DNA from: Prorocentrum cordatum
Taxonomy: Eukaryota; Sar; Dinophyceae; Prorocentrales; Prorocentraceae
NCBI GenBank assembly: GCA_963575745.1
Contig: CAUYUJ010015705.1
Location: forward strand, 169,359 to 233,358
Length of the DNA stretch: 64,000 nucleotides
Direction of reading: 5' to 3'
Both the position numbers and the translations under genes were made by a program. The notes beneath the pieces were generated by a model, which saw only the letters and a program-made list of their open reading frames with translations, made no database searches and was not told the origin of the DNA. Of this stretch, positions 23,026 to 32,559 are shown in pieces. The stretch's first letter is position 1. Every line of letters begins with the position of its first letter.

Positions 23026-24140
23026 TTGGACAAGCTGAAACATCTTGGCGCCGCTCTAGATTTCCTCAAGAAGTGGCTCGGTCAGCCACTGGGCGCCGCG
23101 GCAGCAGCGCCCACAAAGACGCCAAATCATTTTTCCCTCACTCAGCACGATACCTGGGCCATCGTTGAATGGAGCCGTCTGGAACGTCTTGGTAAGGTCT
23201 TCATGTTCCGGCCAGGGACGGAGATACCCGCACGCTTGAATGTTAATCCGCGCGCTCTGCTGCTGAAGGCGCGGGAGGGGGTCGACGACGCAGCGCCAGA
23301 GGTTGACCGTTGGAAAGCACGCTTGATTCTTGACTTGCGGCGGGGCCGTGTGAGCGAGCGGCTTCCGGCTTCCCCAGGTTGGCGTCGCTTGCGGCGCGCT
23401 GGACATGGCTGCGTCGCGTCTTCGCCGCGGCAGCTACATGTTCGTCATTGACCTTCGAGATTGCTTTTTCAACTGGCGTGTCCGCCCAGACGATGCGGAA
23501 GACAATGAGGTGGACATCAGCGGTTGGCGCGTGCTGTTTCGGACCGACAACACGTGCGCGGTGCACTACACCAATGTGCGTTATGGCGCCATTCCAACGC
23601 TTGAAAGGCTTGCCGTGAAGCTGGAGGCGGCAGAGCGCCGCGCCTCTTGCTAGGCCCTTGCTGCGCACATCTCTGGCGCGGCGAACAGGGCGGCCGACCT
23701 CGGCTCCCGCGATGTGCAGTTTTCCACCCGGTGGAATTCTGACGTTTTCCGCGCAGCTTGGTGAAGGATTCGGTTTTCCACGACATCACTCTCGCGCGGG
23801 CGCGTCTTTCACCTTGGACTTGTTTGCGGACAGCGCGGGTCTCACAGCCAAAGCCCCCTCTTGCCGTTCCCCTGAGCTGTCTGGCTTCGAAGCCGCACTA
23901 TCTGGAGAAATCATGTGGGCGCATCCGCCCAGAGAGTTGCTGAAAGCAACGCTTGAGTTCCTGAATTCGGCGCTGCGGAGCTCCGATCCGCCACAGATTG
24001 TGCTGTCCAGAAGACGCGGGGGCCCCATTTTTCCAGCCGAATTCACTTCAGCATTGGCATCGGGTGCGCTCGTGGCCTTCCGGATCCGATTTGTTCAGAT
24101 TTCACTCGGGCTCTGCTTTCCGCGGCGGCCCGAAAACTGA
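23026..24140 (+). pseudogene. Decayed RT-RNase H with an internal deletion, copy B
   Basis: Frame 1 from 23026 gives the pre-palm region. After a frameshift near 23393, frame 2 gives FVIDLRDCFFNWRV, an RT motif A. The chain then jumps at about 23525-23540 straight to RNase H-like sequence: LFRTDNT (catalytic-type Asp), then after an in-frame TAG at 23651-23653 HISGAANRAADLGSRD, the terminal His/Asp segment. RT motifs B to E, including the YxDD loop, are missing. A further frame change leads to FTLDLFADSAGL...MWAHPPRELL at 23808-23960, the tail often seen after RNase H in DIRS-like elements. It cannot encode an active enzyme. It belongs to a different RT lineage from the 28519 ORF. Confidence 0.7.
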
Positions 24141-24398
24141 TTTGCCTTACTTGCTACTTCAGAGCTGGGCGCCTACTCGGCGCAAGCGCAAGCGCTAGGA
24201 AATAATTTCAATCGCGCTGATGTTCTAATCGGTCTTGGTCTGGGCACGTCGCTGCATTCGGAGCTCGGGTGGGCAGTCGCGCCAACGCTGCCAGTTCTCG
24301 CAGCGTTTTCAGCATCAGTCCCCAGCAATCCACAGCACTCCACGCGGGCATCCTCGCCTGAGACATTCCCTTGTTTTCTGCCGGCGCCGCCTGTCGCC

Positions 24399-24731
24399 AT
24401 GGCCGACGCAGTCCAGGCCGCCATCGCCGCCGCGCTGGAGCCCGCCGGCGCGATCCACTCAGCCATCTTGGCTGAGATCGGGAAGGCGTTTGAGCATGGC
24501 CAGCCAGGCGAGCTGGCCATCGCCGCCGGTGCTGCCGCCGCTGTCAACACGCACGCCTGCGCCTGCGTGGCCGCTGCTCTGACGGACAAGGATTCCGAGA
24601 TTTACCAGCTGATCCAGTCCGAGTACGACCGCCGCGCCGACGAAACCTTCCCTTACAGGGCCAAGCTGCGCCTGCCTACAGTCGCAGAGTGGGCAGTCGC
24701 CTGGCGCGATCTGGTTGTCGACTCGGACTAG
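24399..24731 (+). CDS. Small Ala-rich ORF, possibly retroelement gag-like
   Basis: 110 codons from ATG (24399) to TAG. The protein is helical and mildly acidic, beginning MADAVQAAIAAALEPAGAIH and ending WAVAWRDLVVDSD. No domain recognised. Its position downstream of an RT remnant and upstream of a basic and then a Cys/His ORF suggests the gag region of a plus-strand retroelement, but it shows no clear similarity to the gag-like ORFs at 30670-32036. Confidence 0.4.
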   Translation: MADAVQAAIAAALEPAGAIHSAILAEIGKAFEHGQPGELAIAAGAAAAVNTHACACVAAALTDKDSEIYQLIQSEYDRRADETFPYRAKLRLPTVAEWAVAWRDLVVDSD

Positions 24732-25635
24732 GTCTCATGGACCATGCAGGGGGTGGAGCACAACCCGGCCCTCGCCAACATTGGCCCTTTCAGCAAGCAG
24801 TCCAGCGAACTTGGCTTCAGGAGTTGAAGCGGGCTACTACGGCACGTTATGCGGCGAAGGTCTCCTGGAAGAAGCTGTGCCTGAGCGCCCGCGGCGGCTC
24901 CGGGGACAAGCTCAAGAATTTCCTTTTGGAGAAATCCGATTCGCTTCTCGACAACGTGAAGGCGCTCGCCCGTTCGTTGCTCGTGCTGATCAACCTGATC
25001 GAACGCCGCTGCACTGTCGCGCAGTCGGCCAAGAAGAATGGCCGCGAGAAAGCTGCCGCCCAGAGGCGGCGCTGATGGACACGATCTATCAGACGATCAA
25101 GCAACACAGGCGGCGCACGACAAAGACCAGTGCTTCGTGCACCCTTGGGCACGAGGTGCTGCTCCGGGATTTTGCGCAGGACATCGTCCTGGGCGAGGTG
25201 GCGGCGGCAGTCGGGGGGCCATTGTCACGTTCGCGCGAGGCGCCGGCCTCATCGGGCACTCAGGCAGCTACGTGTGGCACTCCACCCCCAGCGAAGGTCC
25301 CCAGGATCTCCGTCGCCACCGATGGGCCGGCAGCCTCGGCCTCGCCAAACCCAGGTGGCGACAGGAAGCAGCTGGTGAACCGCCGGAAAAAACGCCCCCC
25401 GGCAAGCTCCAGTCGCGGATCGACAAGCAGTACCAGCCGGACAACAGCCGCAGCGCCATGACTGCGGTTCCGAGGGATCACGCTTGCAAGAACTGTCTGA
25501 TGTCCGGAAAAGGCGTGGTCAAGCACGAAGCAGTGCCGAGAGATGGAGAATTTGTGCGTCTTGCCGTGCGCCAAGTGCATGGCCGCCGGCAGGACCACTA
25601 ACCTGCAGCACTGGGTGGCGGAGTGCAAGTACTGA
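24692..25635 (+). CDS. Chain of overlapping small ORFs ending in a zinc-knuckle-like motif
   Basis: Three frames follow each other. One, ending at 25075, is basic (KLKNFLLEKSDSLLDNVKAL). A second starts at the ATG at 25075, overlapping the stop as TGATG, and ends at 25461. A third starts at 25458 within ATGA. A 31-codon ORF at 25543-25635 encodes CAKCMAAGRTTNLQHWVAEC, a C-x2-C-x10-H-x4-C arrangement like a gag zinc knuckle. The chain may be one gag-like protein broken by frameshifts or a real set of coupled ORFs. Confidence in any one reading is low. Confidence 0.35.
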
Positions 25636-25870
25636 TTTCCGTTTTTTCCAGACTCCAGGCCCCGGCCCTGGCCGCAACCGTTGCGTACCTGGACGTAGCT
25701 GTTGTCGGGGTCCCAGTGTCCGGCCTTTAGCAGCTTTCGTTGCATATCTGGGCGTAGCTGCTAGGCGGCCGCGGACTGCGTTGCACAGTCCGCGCAATCG
25801 CTTGCGAAACGCCATTGCGCGTGCCACTGACGGCGGTGCCGCGGCGCGTCGTGCCCAGCCCGCTTTGACG

Positions 25871-26060
25871 ATGAAAATCATTTTTGGCAGCCTGGCCCAA
25901 GGGGAAGCAGGCCCTCGCCTCTGCGGTGCCCCGAAGCACCTCGGAACACGTTCTCGGGCCCTGGGGCCCCGTCACGGCTCGGCGCCGGCGCCTTCGCGCC
26001 AGCAAGGGGCATAAGGATAGCGCTGCCTGGCCGGAGCCTCCTGGACCCTGTCCTGAGGTT
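25871..26060 (-). repeat. Terminal repeat B2
   Basis: Matches 26524-26712 from ATGAAAATCATTTTTGGCAG to CCTGTCCTGAGG with about two differences. Similarity may continue weakly to about 26080 through GCCAGGA. The left edge is the proposed 3' end of the element. Confidence 0.9.
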
Positions 26061-26128
26061 CCCCGCCAGGACACGGCGCCGGCGAAAGCCGCGAGGGTGG
26101 TCTGTGGGCGGGCAAAACCGCCGCCAGG

Positions 26129-26530
26129 CGGCTGCTGCCCGCCCAGCGGGCGCCGTCCCACGCGGAGAGCGTTCGGTCACCAGAGAGCTTGAGAAGGCGG
26201 CCCCTGCCGACAAGCTCTCAGGTTCGTGCCTGCGAGGGAGCGGGCAGTGCCACAGCGCGCCAGGCCGTCGCTCGTGCTTTGGCCTGGCTTGGCCCTGCTC
26301 CCCGCAGAGACCGAGAGCGTCTCCTGTGGGACGACCAGAACGGCAGACCCAAGAGACTAGCACCGAGAATACTTCCGCCTCCGAAAATGCAAGCTGGCCC
26401 GCCAGGAACCGCCTGCCCGCGAAGCAGGCACAGAGGCGTGTGAGCGGGAGCAGAGGAGGTGAGGCGAGCACGCTTGGGCCTGCTCCACATGATTTTCCTG
26501 CGCCGGAAACGAGTTTACGCTTCATGAAAA
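26129..26530 (-). repeat. Terminal repeat A2 (402 bp)
   Basis: Matches 35594-35995 from CGGCTGCTGCCCGCC to ACGCTTCATGAAAA, about 97% by eye. It overlaps B1 by the 7 bases ATGAAAA. A spacer of about 50-70 bases separates it from B2, a small departure from the textbook layout. Confidence 0.9.
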
Positions 26531-26712
26531 TCATTTTTGGCAGCCTGGCCCAAGGGAAAGCAGGCCCTCGCCTCTGCGGTGCCCCGAAGCACCTCGGAAC
26601 ACGTTCTCGGGCCCTGGGGCCCCGTCACGGCTCGGCGCCGGCGCCTTCGCGCCAGCAAGGGGCATAAGGAAAGCGCTGCCTGGCCGGAGCCTCCTGGACC
26701 CTGTCCTGAGGT
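26524..26712 (-). repeat. Terminal repeat B1
   Basis: Partner of 25871-26060. It lies about 100 bases downstream of the recombinase stop codon in element orientation. Confidence 0.9.
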
Positions 26713-26808
26713 CCCCAATGCGCCAGGAGGCGGCGGACCGCGCAGCAGCGCCTGAGGAGAGAACATCGTGATTGTGTTTCCTCTTGCCCCAATGCAAACG
26801 ATGCGAAC

Positions 26809-27975
26809 TCAGTCCTGCTCGCCGTCGCTGGAGTCAGAATGTTCCACTAGCCACTCAGCGGCCGTGAGAGCCCCTCGGCTCTGGGCCCTAGCATAGCCGA
26901 AAGCAGCCGCGCCTTTCCATCCACCGCTAAAGAACAATGCTGTCGGCCCTCCTTGTTGGAGGGCTTCGTTTGCGAACCCTCTCCTGAACGCATGCGCGCC
27001 CCAAGCAGGCGCGCTACGCAGATGCAGGGCGGCCGCTGCCAGCTTTAGCACAGCGAGAGCGTCGGCGCATTGGATTCCTGACAAAGGAACAGCACTTGTT
27101 TCTCCTAAGGAGAACAGTGTGCAAGCACCGCACAGGAGCCGACCCTGCTGGTGGCAGATGCAACGCCTCGTCGTCTCGCAGGGTTCATTGCACGACTTCC
27201 GGTGAGCAAAACGGATGATGCACGTTTTACGGCCCTCGCCGGTAGAACGGAATGCGACCGCGTGGGTCCCCAGACTTAATACTTCAGAATATCTCAAGCA
27301 AAAATGGCGGGCAATTGCCCACGAGGCCGCTAGTGTCGGATATCCGGCTTCCGAGCACCACTTACGGATGCGTCTGGTCTCCTCAGCTGTGGCACGGATT
27401 TTTTCTCTTCTGAATTCATACTTCGTTATCTTTTCGGCGCCTCTCGACAATCTATGCGCGTCTGTGAGGACGCCCAGCGGGGCCTGCACCAAGTGCAATA
27501 CACTGCGCACGTGCGACACGCATCTCTGCAAGGTGTTGCCGTTGCGAAACAAACCACCGAAAGTGTCAAGGATCAGTTCTGTCGGTGGCCACCCAGGCGC
27601 CCCGACAGCAGTGGCAGCGTCGCCCCACAGGCGTACTGCGGAAGCATACTGGGAGGCGCTTTTCCTCCAGCTGGCAAATTCCACCCACAAGGTGTGCAAG
27701 CTCAGATGGTCGCCGCCGCTGGCTTCGCGACGAGCTCGCTTGATCTCGTCCCGTGGCCTGCCAGTGGGCTCCGCTCCCGGATAGCAGCTGCAATTGGCAG
27801 CAGCTGCCACGGCGGCTGCCAGCACTGCAGGCGCAGGAGCGGCCCGCGCCCGCCGCGCCTCTCCAAGCACTAGAAAAGCAGCGCGGGCCTTCTCTTCGGC
27901 GGGGGCGTCCAATCGCTTCGCAGTGGGCGTCTGGTCGCCAGCACAGCCGGCGCCTGCGCTGCCCGAGGGGCCCGC
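26809..27975 (-). CDS. Tyrosine recombinase (integrase) of the Ngaro/PAT-like element
   Basis: Inserts element circles by Arg-His-Arg-Tyr chemistry. Visible catalytic positions: box I Arg in FCLRYSEVLSL, a Lys in FAHRKSC, HAFRRGF (the H-x-x-R of box II), Trp in SGGWKG and the nucleophile Tyr in FGYARAQ. The core-binding region before it is helical (LWVEFASWRKSASQYASAV). The C-terminus is short and acidic. About 367 residues are open, near the family size. The frame is the same as the RT and the ORF above it: a TAG at 27976-27978 separates this part from the upstream open stretch, and the first usable codon is uncertain (no ATG near the start). The stop lies about 100 bases before repeat B1. 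Confidence 0.88.
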   Translation of the reverse strand, partial: AGPSGSAGAGCAGDQTPTAKRLDAPAEEKARAAFLVLGEARRARAAPAPAVLAAAVAAAANCSCYPGAEPTGRPRDEIKRARREASGGDHLSLHTLWVEFASWRKSASQYASAVRLWGDAATAVGAPGWPPTELILDTFGGLFRNGNTLQRCVSHVRSVLHLVQAPLGVLTDAHRLSRGAEKITKYEFRREKIRATAEETRRIRKWCSEAGYPTLAASWAIARHFCLRYSEVLSLGTHAVAFRSTGEGRKTCIIRFAHRKSCNEPCETTRRCICHQQGRLLCGACTLFSLGETSAVPLSGIQCADALAVLKLAAAALHLRSAPAWGAHAFRRGFANEALQQGGPTALFFSGGWKGAAAFGYARAQSRGALTAAEWLVEHSDSSDGEQD

Positions 27976-28518
27976 CTACGCAGCGACGCCCGCTGCCAGA
28001 GATGCCGGGCACTGGGGCTCCGTTCGCCCGCCAGGTTTGTGCGCTTGAGCTGCCTGCTCGCGACTGGCGCTGCTCTGGCAGCGCGACAAGAAGGCTTTGA
28101 CGAAGCTGCTGCTGCAAGCGGCGAATGCCGGCACGAGCTCTGCGAAGTCGTCGGCTCCAATGTCGCTCAGATCCGACATGTGTTTGAAGCCCGATTCTGT
28201 CAACGCAGCGATCAAGCTCGCGACGTGGTGCCCTGGTTCTGCGTGCGCCGCGACGCCGCGGACGACGGCCGCCAGAGGGGGCGCTTCCACCTCGACGCGG
28301 ACCTCCGCGACCTCATCGCTGGCAGCCGGTGGATGCGAGTACTTAGCGGCACGGCTTTCGTCGATGAGTATCAAAGCCATGCTGGGCCAGAGCTCTGGAA
28401 CAGAAGACACAGAGAATGTGCGCACAAGTTGCTGCGTGGACAACCGATTCTCACGTGATATGACCTCAACACAAGAATACGATGATGTTTTTTCCCTTTG
28501 CCACTCACTGGCTCTGAC
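27976..28518 (-). CDS. Open linker between RNase H and the tyrosine recombinase
   Basis: 180 codons in the same frame as RT and recombinase, bounded by the RT TGA (28519-28521) and a TAG (27976-27978). The protein contains LIALIDE-type hydrophobic stretches and a helical segment GFKHMSDLSDIGADDFAELV that looks like a small helical (SAM-like) domain. It probably belongs to the pol polyprotein or the recombinase N-terminus. Plus-strand CTGGAACAGAAGACACAGAG at about 28395-28415 would read, on the minus strand, as a pyrimidine tract plus CAG acceptor, so an intron removing part of this stretch is possible; the joined frames I tried gave a stop. Confidence 0.5.
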   Translation of the reverse strand, partial: VRASEWQREKTSSYSCVEVISRENRLSTQQLVRTFSVSSVPELWPSMALILIDESRAAKYSHPPAASDEVAEVRVEVEAPPLAAVVRGVAAHAEPGHHVASLIAALTESGFKHMSDLSDIGADDFAELVPAFAACSSSFVKAFLSRCQSSASREQAAQAHKPGGRTEPQCPASLAAGVAA

Positions 28519-30669
28519 TCACCAGGGCACGTCGGCTGGGAAGGACCACGGCATTTCTTGAAACCCGTCGGCGGCTAACTTACGCAGCTGCTCTGACTCA
28601 GCTTCTGGCCGGGTCGGAGCGTTGGCCAAGTTTAAATGCGATGGCACGTGCCAGAGGTGCAAATAATGACCACGCTGCGCGACTGCAAACCAAAGCTCGC
28701 CTATGAGCTCGTTCCAATCAAATTGCCTGGAACAGCCGCGTAAAAGCGCACCCAGCGCGCTTGCGTTATCCACGAAGGCGAGGATTTCAAACTCGCCGGG
28801 CAGATAACTCAGCAAAAACTTAAGCGCGCAGAGAGCCGCCATGAGCTCCCAAGTGCCGATCTGATTCTTCCGATGTAGCACCCACTGCCTCGCCTCTGCT
28901 GGGACATCAGCAGCCGCCCAAGCCTTTAAACAGGGAGTTTGGATGACCCATGCCATCCGTCCCTGGCCTGTGGCGTCGGTGTAAAGGATGCAACGCTCTT
29001 TCTGGCGACGCATCACCGGGGCGCTCCTCGATGGCGGTTCCTGTAAGAACCGCAGCCACCAATGCAGACACAATTTGGTGCGCTGGGACAGCCGGCTCTG
29101 GTTGCCTGAGCCGTGGTGGTAAATGGCAGCAAGGTAGACGCGCGCGCCTCGGCCGAAGACGGCGGTCGCACCCCAGCTCAATTTGCCTGCTAATTTTAAA
29201 GCCCGCGCAGGCGAGAGCGATCTTCGCCGCAGAGCCTCCCGAATTTCTGCGGTCCATTTTTCCAATCTCTCTGCTTCGAGAGAAAACTGGATCAACTGGT
29301 TGTGGTCGTCAAATTCTACGCAGACTCCGAGGATTACGGTCTTAGTGGCGTCCGTGACGGCTTTGCCGGCGTCGAGATCCCAGCCCAGCAGTTCTGACAC
29401 AACTGCTCTTGCCAGGCGCGCAGAGCCGGCGGGGCCGATTAAGCAGTCACTGCCAATATCGCGCCCCTCCAGGGCCGAATCGCCGGCGAACATATCGTCG
29501 ACAAAACGCAAATATAGCAAGTGAAACAGAGCTGCCAAAATGCCTTGAATGGCGAGACCGAAACGATCCCAACTGAACACTGAGGCGGAAGAGCCAAATG
29601 GTAGGCACAGCAATTGTAACGCCTTACCGTCTGCCACTGCTTCTGGCCAAGCTGTCACTGCTAGCGGCAAGTGGCCGCTGCAAACCGGCAGTGTCTTAAA
29701 AGCATGCCGGAAGTCATCTTTCCTCCACCTCATGGCAATGTGCTGCTTGCCTGCTGCTGTGTGGCGCACTAATGCCACCAAAGTGTCCAGTGTGTCTGGA
29801 CATGTTCTTTCACTATGTACAACCGCACCATTCACCACAGACGCACTGAAATCGTCTATGCAGCGAATGCTTGGCATTCCGTCTCTCTCCCCCTGCACCA
29901 TAGGGAAGCGAGCAGTTAAAACACAAGAATTTACGTCTAGGTTACGGAAGCGGGCCTTGCCATCTTCGACCTCTTTTGAGCAGGCCGATAAAAATTGAGT
30001 CCTAATTCTGGTATCGCTGCTTTTTTCCGCGGCGATTCTACCGAGAGTCGCCTCATTCCGCTCGCGCGGATGTGCTAAAAGCGACCGCAAAGTCTCGGCT
30101 GGTTCCGGAGACTTGGCAGCGGGCGCGTGGATGCCACTAGCAGGCAGGCGCTCCACCAAAGGGAAGCCATTGCAGAGGTTGTGAAACAAGGTATTATCTG
30201 GCCATGCTATAGCCTCGAGCATCTCTTTCAGCAGCAGAAGGTTCTTCTCCGGACCCAGCACTGACTGACAGTGCGCTGGCAAACTTCTAAAGATAGTCTG
30301 CCACTGTGGGTCCGTCACTAGCTTCCGATGCTTCCAAAAAGCAAGAGCAGACTGGCGAGCGGTTTGCAGCTCGGCAACCGACATTGAAACCGATCGCGCA
30401 AAATGGCCGTTTAAAAAAATTGGCACGCGCGCGCTATCGTCGGCTGCTGGCAAGCCGCTGGCCCAGCGCAAGTGGTCGCTCGGACCCAGGCTATGCAAAT
30501 CCTCGCGGGCGCTAAATGCAGAGAAAGCTGCTTGGACAGCTTCGAGTGGAGAATTTGCTGATTCACTTGACCTTGAACTGGTACCTGGAAGCGGTGACGC
30601 CTCCGTGTCGTCTGATGCTTCCTCCGAGATATCACTCCCGGCGCTCTCGACTAGTGGTACTTGGCCCAC
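28519..30669 (-). CDS. Reverse transcriptase-RNase H of the Ngaro/PAT-like element
   Basis: Copies element RNA into DNA. The 716-residue frame has RT motif A (WRKDDFRHAFKTL, plus coordinates about 29705-29745), a PFGSSASVF motif B region, the catalytic FVDDMF loop (29488-29505), and LDAGKAV-TKTVILGVCVEF as motifs D/E. RNase H follows: YTDATGQG (about 28970), ELMAALCALKF, FVDNASAL (about 28770) and HVPSHLNLANAPTRP, so the D-E-D-D set appears complete. The N-terminus is Ser/Glu-rich. The frame continues directly from the gag-like ORF: its TGA at 30670-30672 is followed in frame by GTG. Start is therefore probably not independent; readthrough, an intron or a mutation is needed. Confidence 0.9.
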   Translation of the reverse strand: MGQVPLVESAGSDISEEASDDTEASPLPGTSSRSSESANSPLEAVQAAFSAFSAREDLHSLGPSDHLRWASGLPAADDSARVPIFLNGHFARSVSMSVAELQTARQSALAFWKHRKLVTDPQWQTIFRSLPAHCQSVLGPEKNLLLLKEMLEAIAWPDNTLFHNLCNGFPLVERLPASGIHAPAAKSPEPAETLRSLLAHPRERNEATLGRIAAEKSSDTRIRTQFLSACSKEVEDGKARFRNLDVNSCVLTARFPMVQGERDGMPSIRCIDDFSASVVNGAVVHSERTCPDTLDTLVALVRHTAAGKQHIAMRWRKDDFRHAFKTLPVCSGHLPLAVTAWPEAVADGKALQLLCLPFGSSASVFSWDRFGLAIQGILAALFHLLYLRFVDDMFAGDSALEGRDIGSDCLIGPAGSARLARAVVSELLGWDLDAGKAVTDATKTVILGVCVEFDDHNQLIQFSLEAERLEKWTAEIREALRRRSLSPARALKLAGKLSWGATAVFGRGARVYLAAIYHHGSGNQSRLSQRTKLCLHWWLRFLQEPPSRSAPVMRRQKERCILYTDATGQGRMAWVIQTPCLKAWAAADVPAEARQWVLHRKNQIGTWELMAALCALKFLLSYLPGEFEILAFVDNASALGALLRGCSRQFDWNELIGELWFAVAQRGHYLHLWHVPSHLNLANAPTRPEAESEQLRKLAADGFQEMPWSFPADVPW

Positions 30670-31299
30670 TCACCACTTGTTCCCCCAACTGTTGTACTGC
30701 TGATTGCCAGAGCGGGGGCTGCGAGACCTGTGCTGATAATCGGCGCCCGCCGCGCCCTTGGGGCGCTTGGCCGGCGACCGGACAGGCCGGTTGTCAGCCT
30801 CTGTGCCGTCGGAGCTCTTCTTGCTCCCCTTGCCGCCCTTGTCGGCAACGCCCTTGGCAGAGCCTTTGGGCTGACCCTTCGGCTGCTGCCCCTTAGCTGT
30901 CACGGCCCGGCCAGCCTCCGTGAAGCTTTTGTTTACTTGGTCTTTGGCGTCAGCCAGGTATTCACGATCGATCTTGGCGAAGTAAGGCGCCAAATCCACG
31001 ACGTCTTCCTCCAGAGCCCTGGCCATGGCCCTCCTCTGGAGAACATCGTATTGATAAGCTGTCCTGACTCCACCGTGCTCCTCGGCGATGCGCACGACGT
31101 TGTGGGCGTACGCAAGGAAGTCAGCCATGCTGCATGCCTTGGTGAGGATCACCTTGAATCCCCACTCGTGCAGGTGGCACATGAACGTGGCAAAGCCAGC
31201 GTAGTCGACTTTGCCCATCCACGCCATGTGCCGCTTGGCGGCAGCGCTCTGCTTCACCCGCTCCTCGTAAGAGCCGCCCCCCACGACAGCGTCGATCAT
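30670..31299 (-). CDS. Gag-like ORF 2 with KG-rich tail
   Basis: 209 residues from ATG at 31299. The core has FATFMCHLHEWGFKVILTKA and VVRIAEEHGGVRTAYQYDVL, homologous by eye to the plus-strand remnant at 38329-38707 (HVMDWGVKLILMKVATPLEI; VVEEHGGVRTACQCDIL). The tail is rich in Lys-Gly, then Arg-Ser, then Gln-Tyr-Asn, typical of RNA-binding gag ends. The start overlaps the upstream stop as ATGA (31299-31296). The TGA end (TGG TGA GTG) is followed in frame by RT. Likely role is packaging of element RNA; function is inferred from position and composition. Confidence 0.7.
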   Translation of the reverse strand: MIDAVVGGGSYEERVKQSAAAKRHMAWMGKVDYAGFATFMCHLHEWGFKVILTKACSMADFLAYAHNVVRIAEEHGGVRTAYQYDVLQRRAMARALEEDVVDLAPYFAKIDREYLADAKDQVNKSFTEAGRAVTAKGQQPKGQPKGSAKGVADKGGKGSKKSSDGTEADNRPVRSPAKRPKGAAGADYQHRSRSPRSGNQQYNSWGNKW

Positions 31300-32036
31300 A
31301 GGAGTCCGGCTCCAAGTTGGGCGGTGGTGATCGCGCAGATCCTCGCCCTCAGCGGAGCCGACCCAAGGCCCTCGTCGTGCGCGATCTTCCCCGCCGCCTC
31401 GAACTTCGCGAGGACTTCCTCTGACGGGAGTGCATCCTTGGCGACATGCTGCATGCCCAGGTCGACCTTCCGGTCCTGCAACTTGAAACTGAGTCCTTTC
31501 GGCTTCCCTTTCTGCAGCGCCTGCGACTGAAGTTACGCAAATTGCTTCACTGCTTCAGGCATGCCGGAAAGCTCTGTGTTGTTGTGGGCCACCTCTGGTG
31601 GCACCGATGGCCCTGGCGAGGCTTTCTTCGCGCGCGCCCCCTGCACCTTGAGTGCCAAGACAATCTGTGCCGGCGAGACTTTCCAGCTCTTCCACGGGTC
31701 GTCCTGTTCGCTGGCATACGGGGTGGCGTGAACGGGAATGCTCGCCTTGATCATGTCCCGCATGCGAGGGTCTTCAAAGTCGGCTGGCGCGATGCTGCCC
31801 CCCGTCTCGGCCAGCAGCCGTGCGACAGACACGCAGTGGAAGAGATCGTGCTTCTTGGCGGGGTCGACGTCGACATTGATGACGAAGTCCACCCACTCAC
31901 GCACCTGATTGGCACCTGCGCCGTTGAAGGCTCCACTGGCGGCGGTGGCGATCATCGCCGCGACGTCACTCGGAGAGAAAGACATCTTCCCTCGGACGAC
32001 GCGTAGAATCATATTGCTCTGCGTGTTAAGACACAA
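31296..32036 (-). CDS. Gag-like ORF 1 (one in-frame stop)
   Basis: The frame from about 32036 encodes SPSDVAAMIATAASGAFNGA and a helical domain to a TAA at 31533-31535. It then stays open in the same frame (LQSQALQKGKPKGLSFKL...) to a TGA at 31296-31298. The ATG at about 31982 (MSFSPSDV) is the best start. The N-terminal 80 residues recur, diverged, in the ORF at 32229-32552. The family is unknown. Position 5' of the second gag-like ORF suggests a structural protein of the element. The TAA either shortens it or marks decay. Confidence 0.6.
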
Positions 32037-32228
32037 ATCTGCAATTCAGACACCTTGTCTGAGCCATCACGGTTACGGTGGACAGCTGAAGGATCTCCCG
32101 CCACAGGTGGATACCTGAAGGCCTCTCTTCCGACGAAGCAAAGAGGGAGACTTGCCTCAGGCATGGTGAGAGCAACCATATTTCCGATTCCTCAACAATG
32201 CAGGCAGGCAGCCCCTCCAAAGACGCCT

Positions 32229-32552
32229 TCAACCAAGATTTCCCTTCGCAGAATCAGTTCTGACGCCACCTGCTGTCTCCGCCAAAAGACGCGCAATGGA
32301 CACGAAATAGAACAGATCGTGCTTCGTCGCAGGCGTTGGGTCGACATTGATGACGAAATCGACCCAGTCACGCATCTGCTTTGCACTGGCGCCATTGAAG
32401 GCGCCACGGGGAGCTGAGGCGATCATCGCGGCAACATCGCTGGACGACAAGGCCATTGCGACAGCAACCTGTGAGAGGCTGGGCAAGGTCTGAGCTGTGA
32501 GAAGGCAGATTGCTTGAGGTGTGGTCGTCTGAGCCAGTGCGGCAGAACGCAC
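32229..32552 (-). pseudogene. Duplicated N-terminus of gag-like ORF 1
   Basis: Encodes MALSSSDVAAMIASAPRGAF and MRDWVDFVINVDPTPATKHD, clearly related to the start of the 32036 ORF (SPSDVAAMIATAASGAF; VREWVDFVINVDVDPAKKHD). It then ends after AETAGGVRTDSAKGNLG. This is a partial tandem duplication within the element of roughly 210 bases, offset by about 460. Confidence 0.7.
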
Positions 32553-32559
32553 GAGACAA

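Larger units (their letters stand above)
19445..23395 (+). repeat. Segmental duplication, copy B (partner 1-3972)
   Basis: Matches 1-3972 in order and orientation. It is about 20 bases shorter overall, from repeat-length changes. The alignment stops at 23395, inside a reverse-transcriptase pseudogene that continues here but not in copy A, so copy B is the less disrupted version at this edge. Confidence 0.93.
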
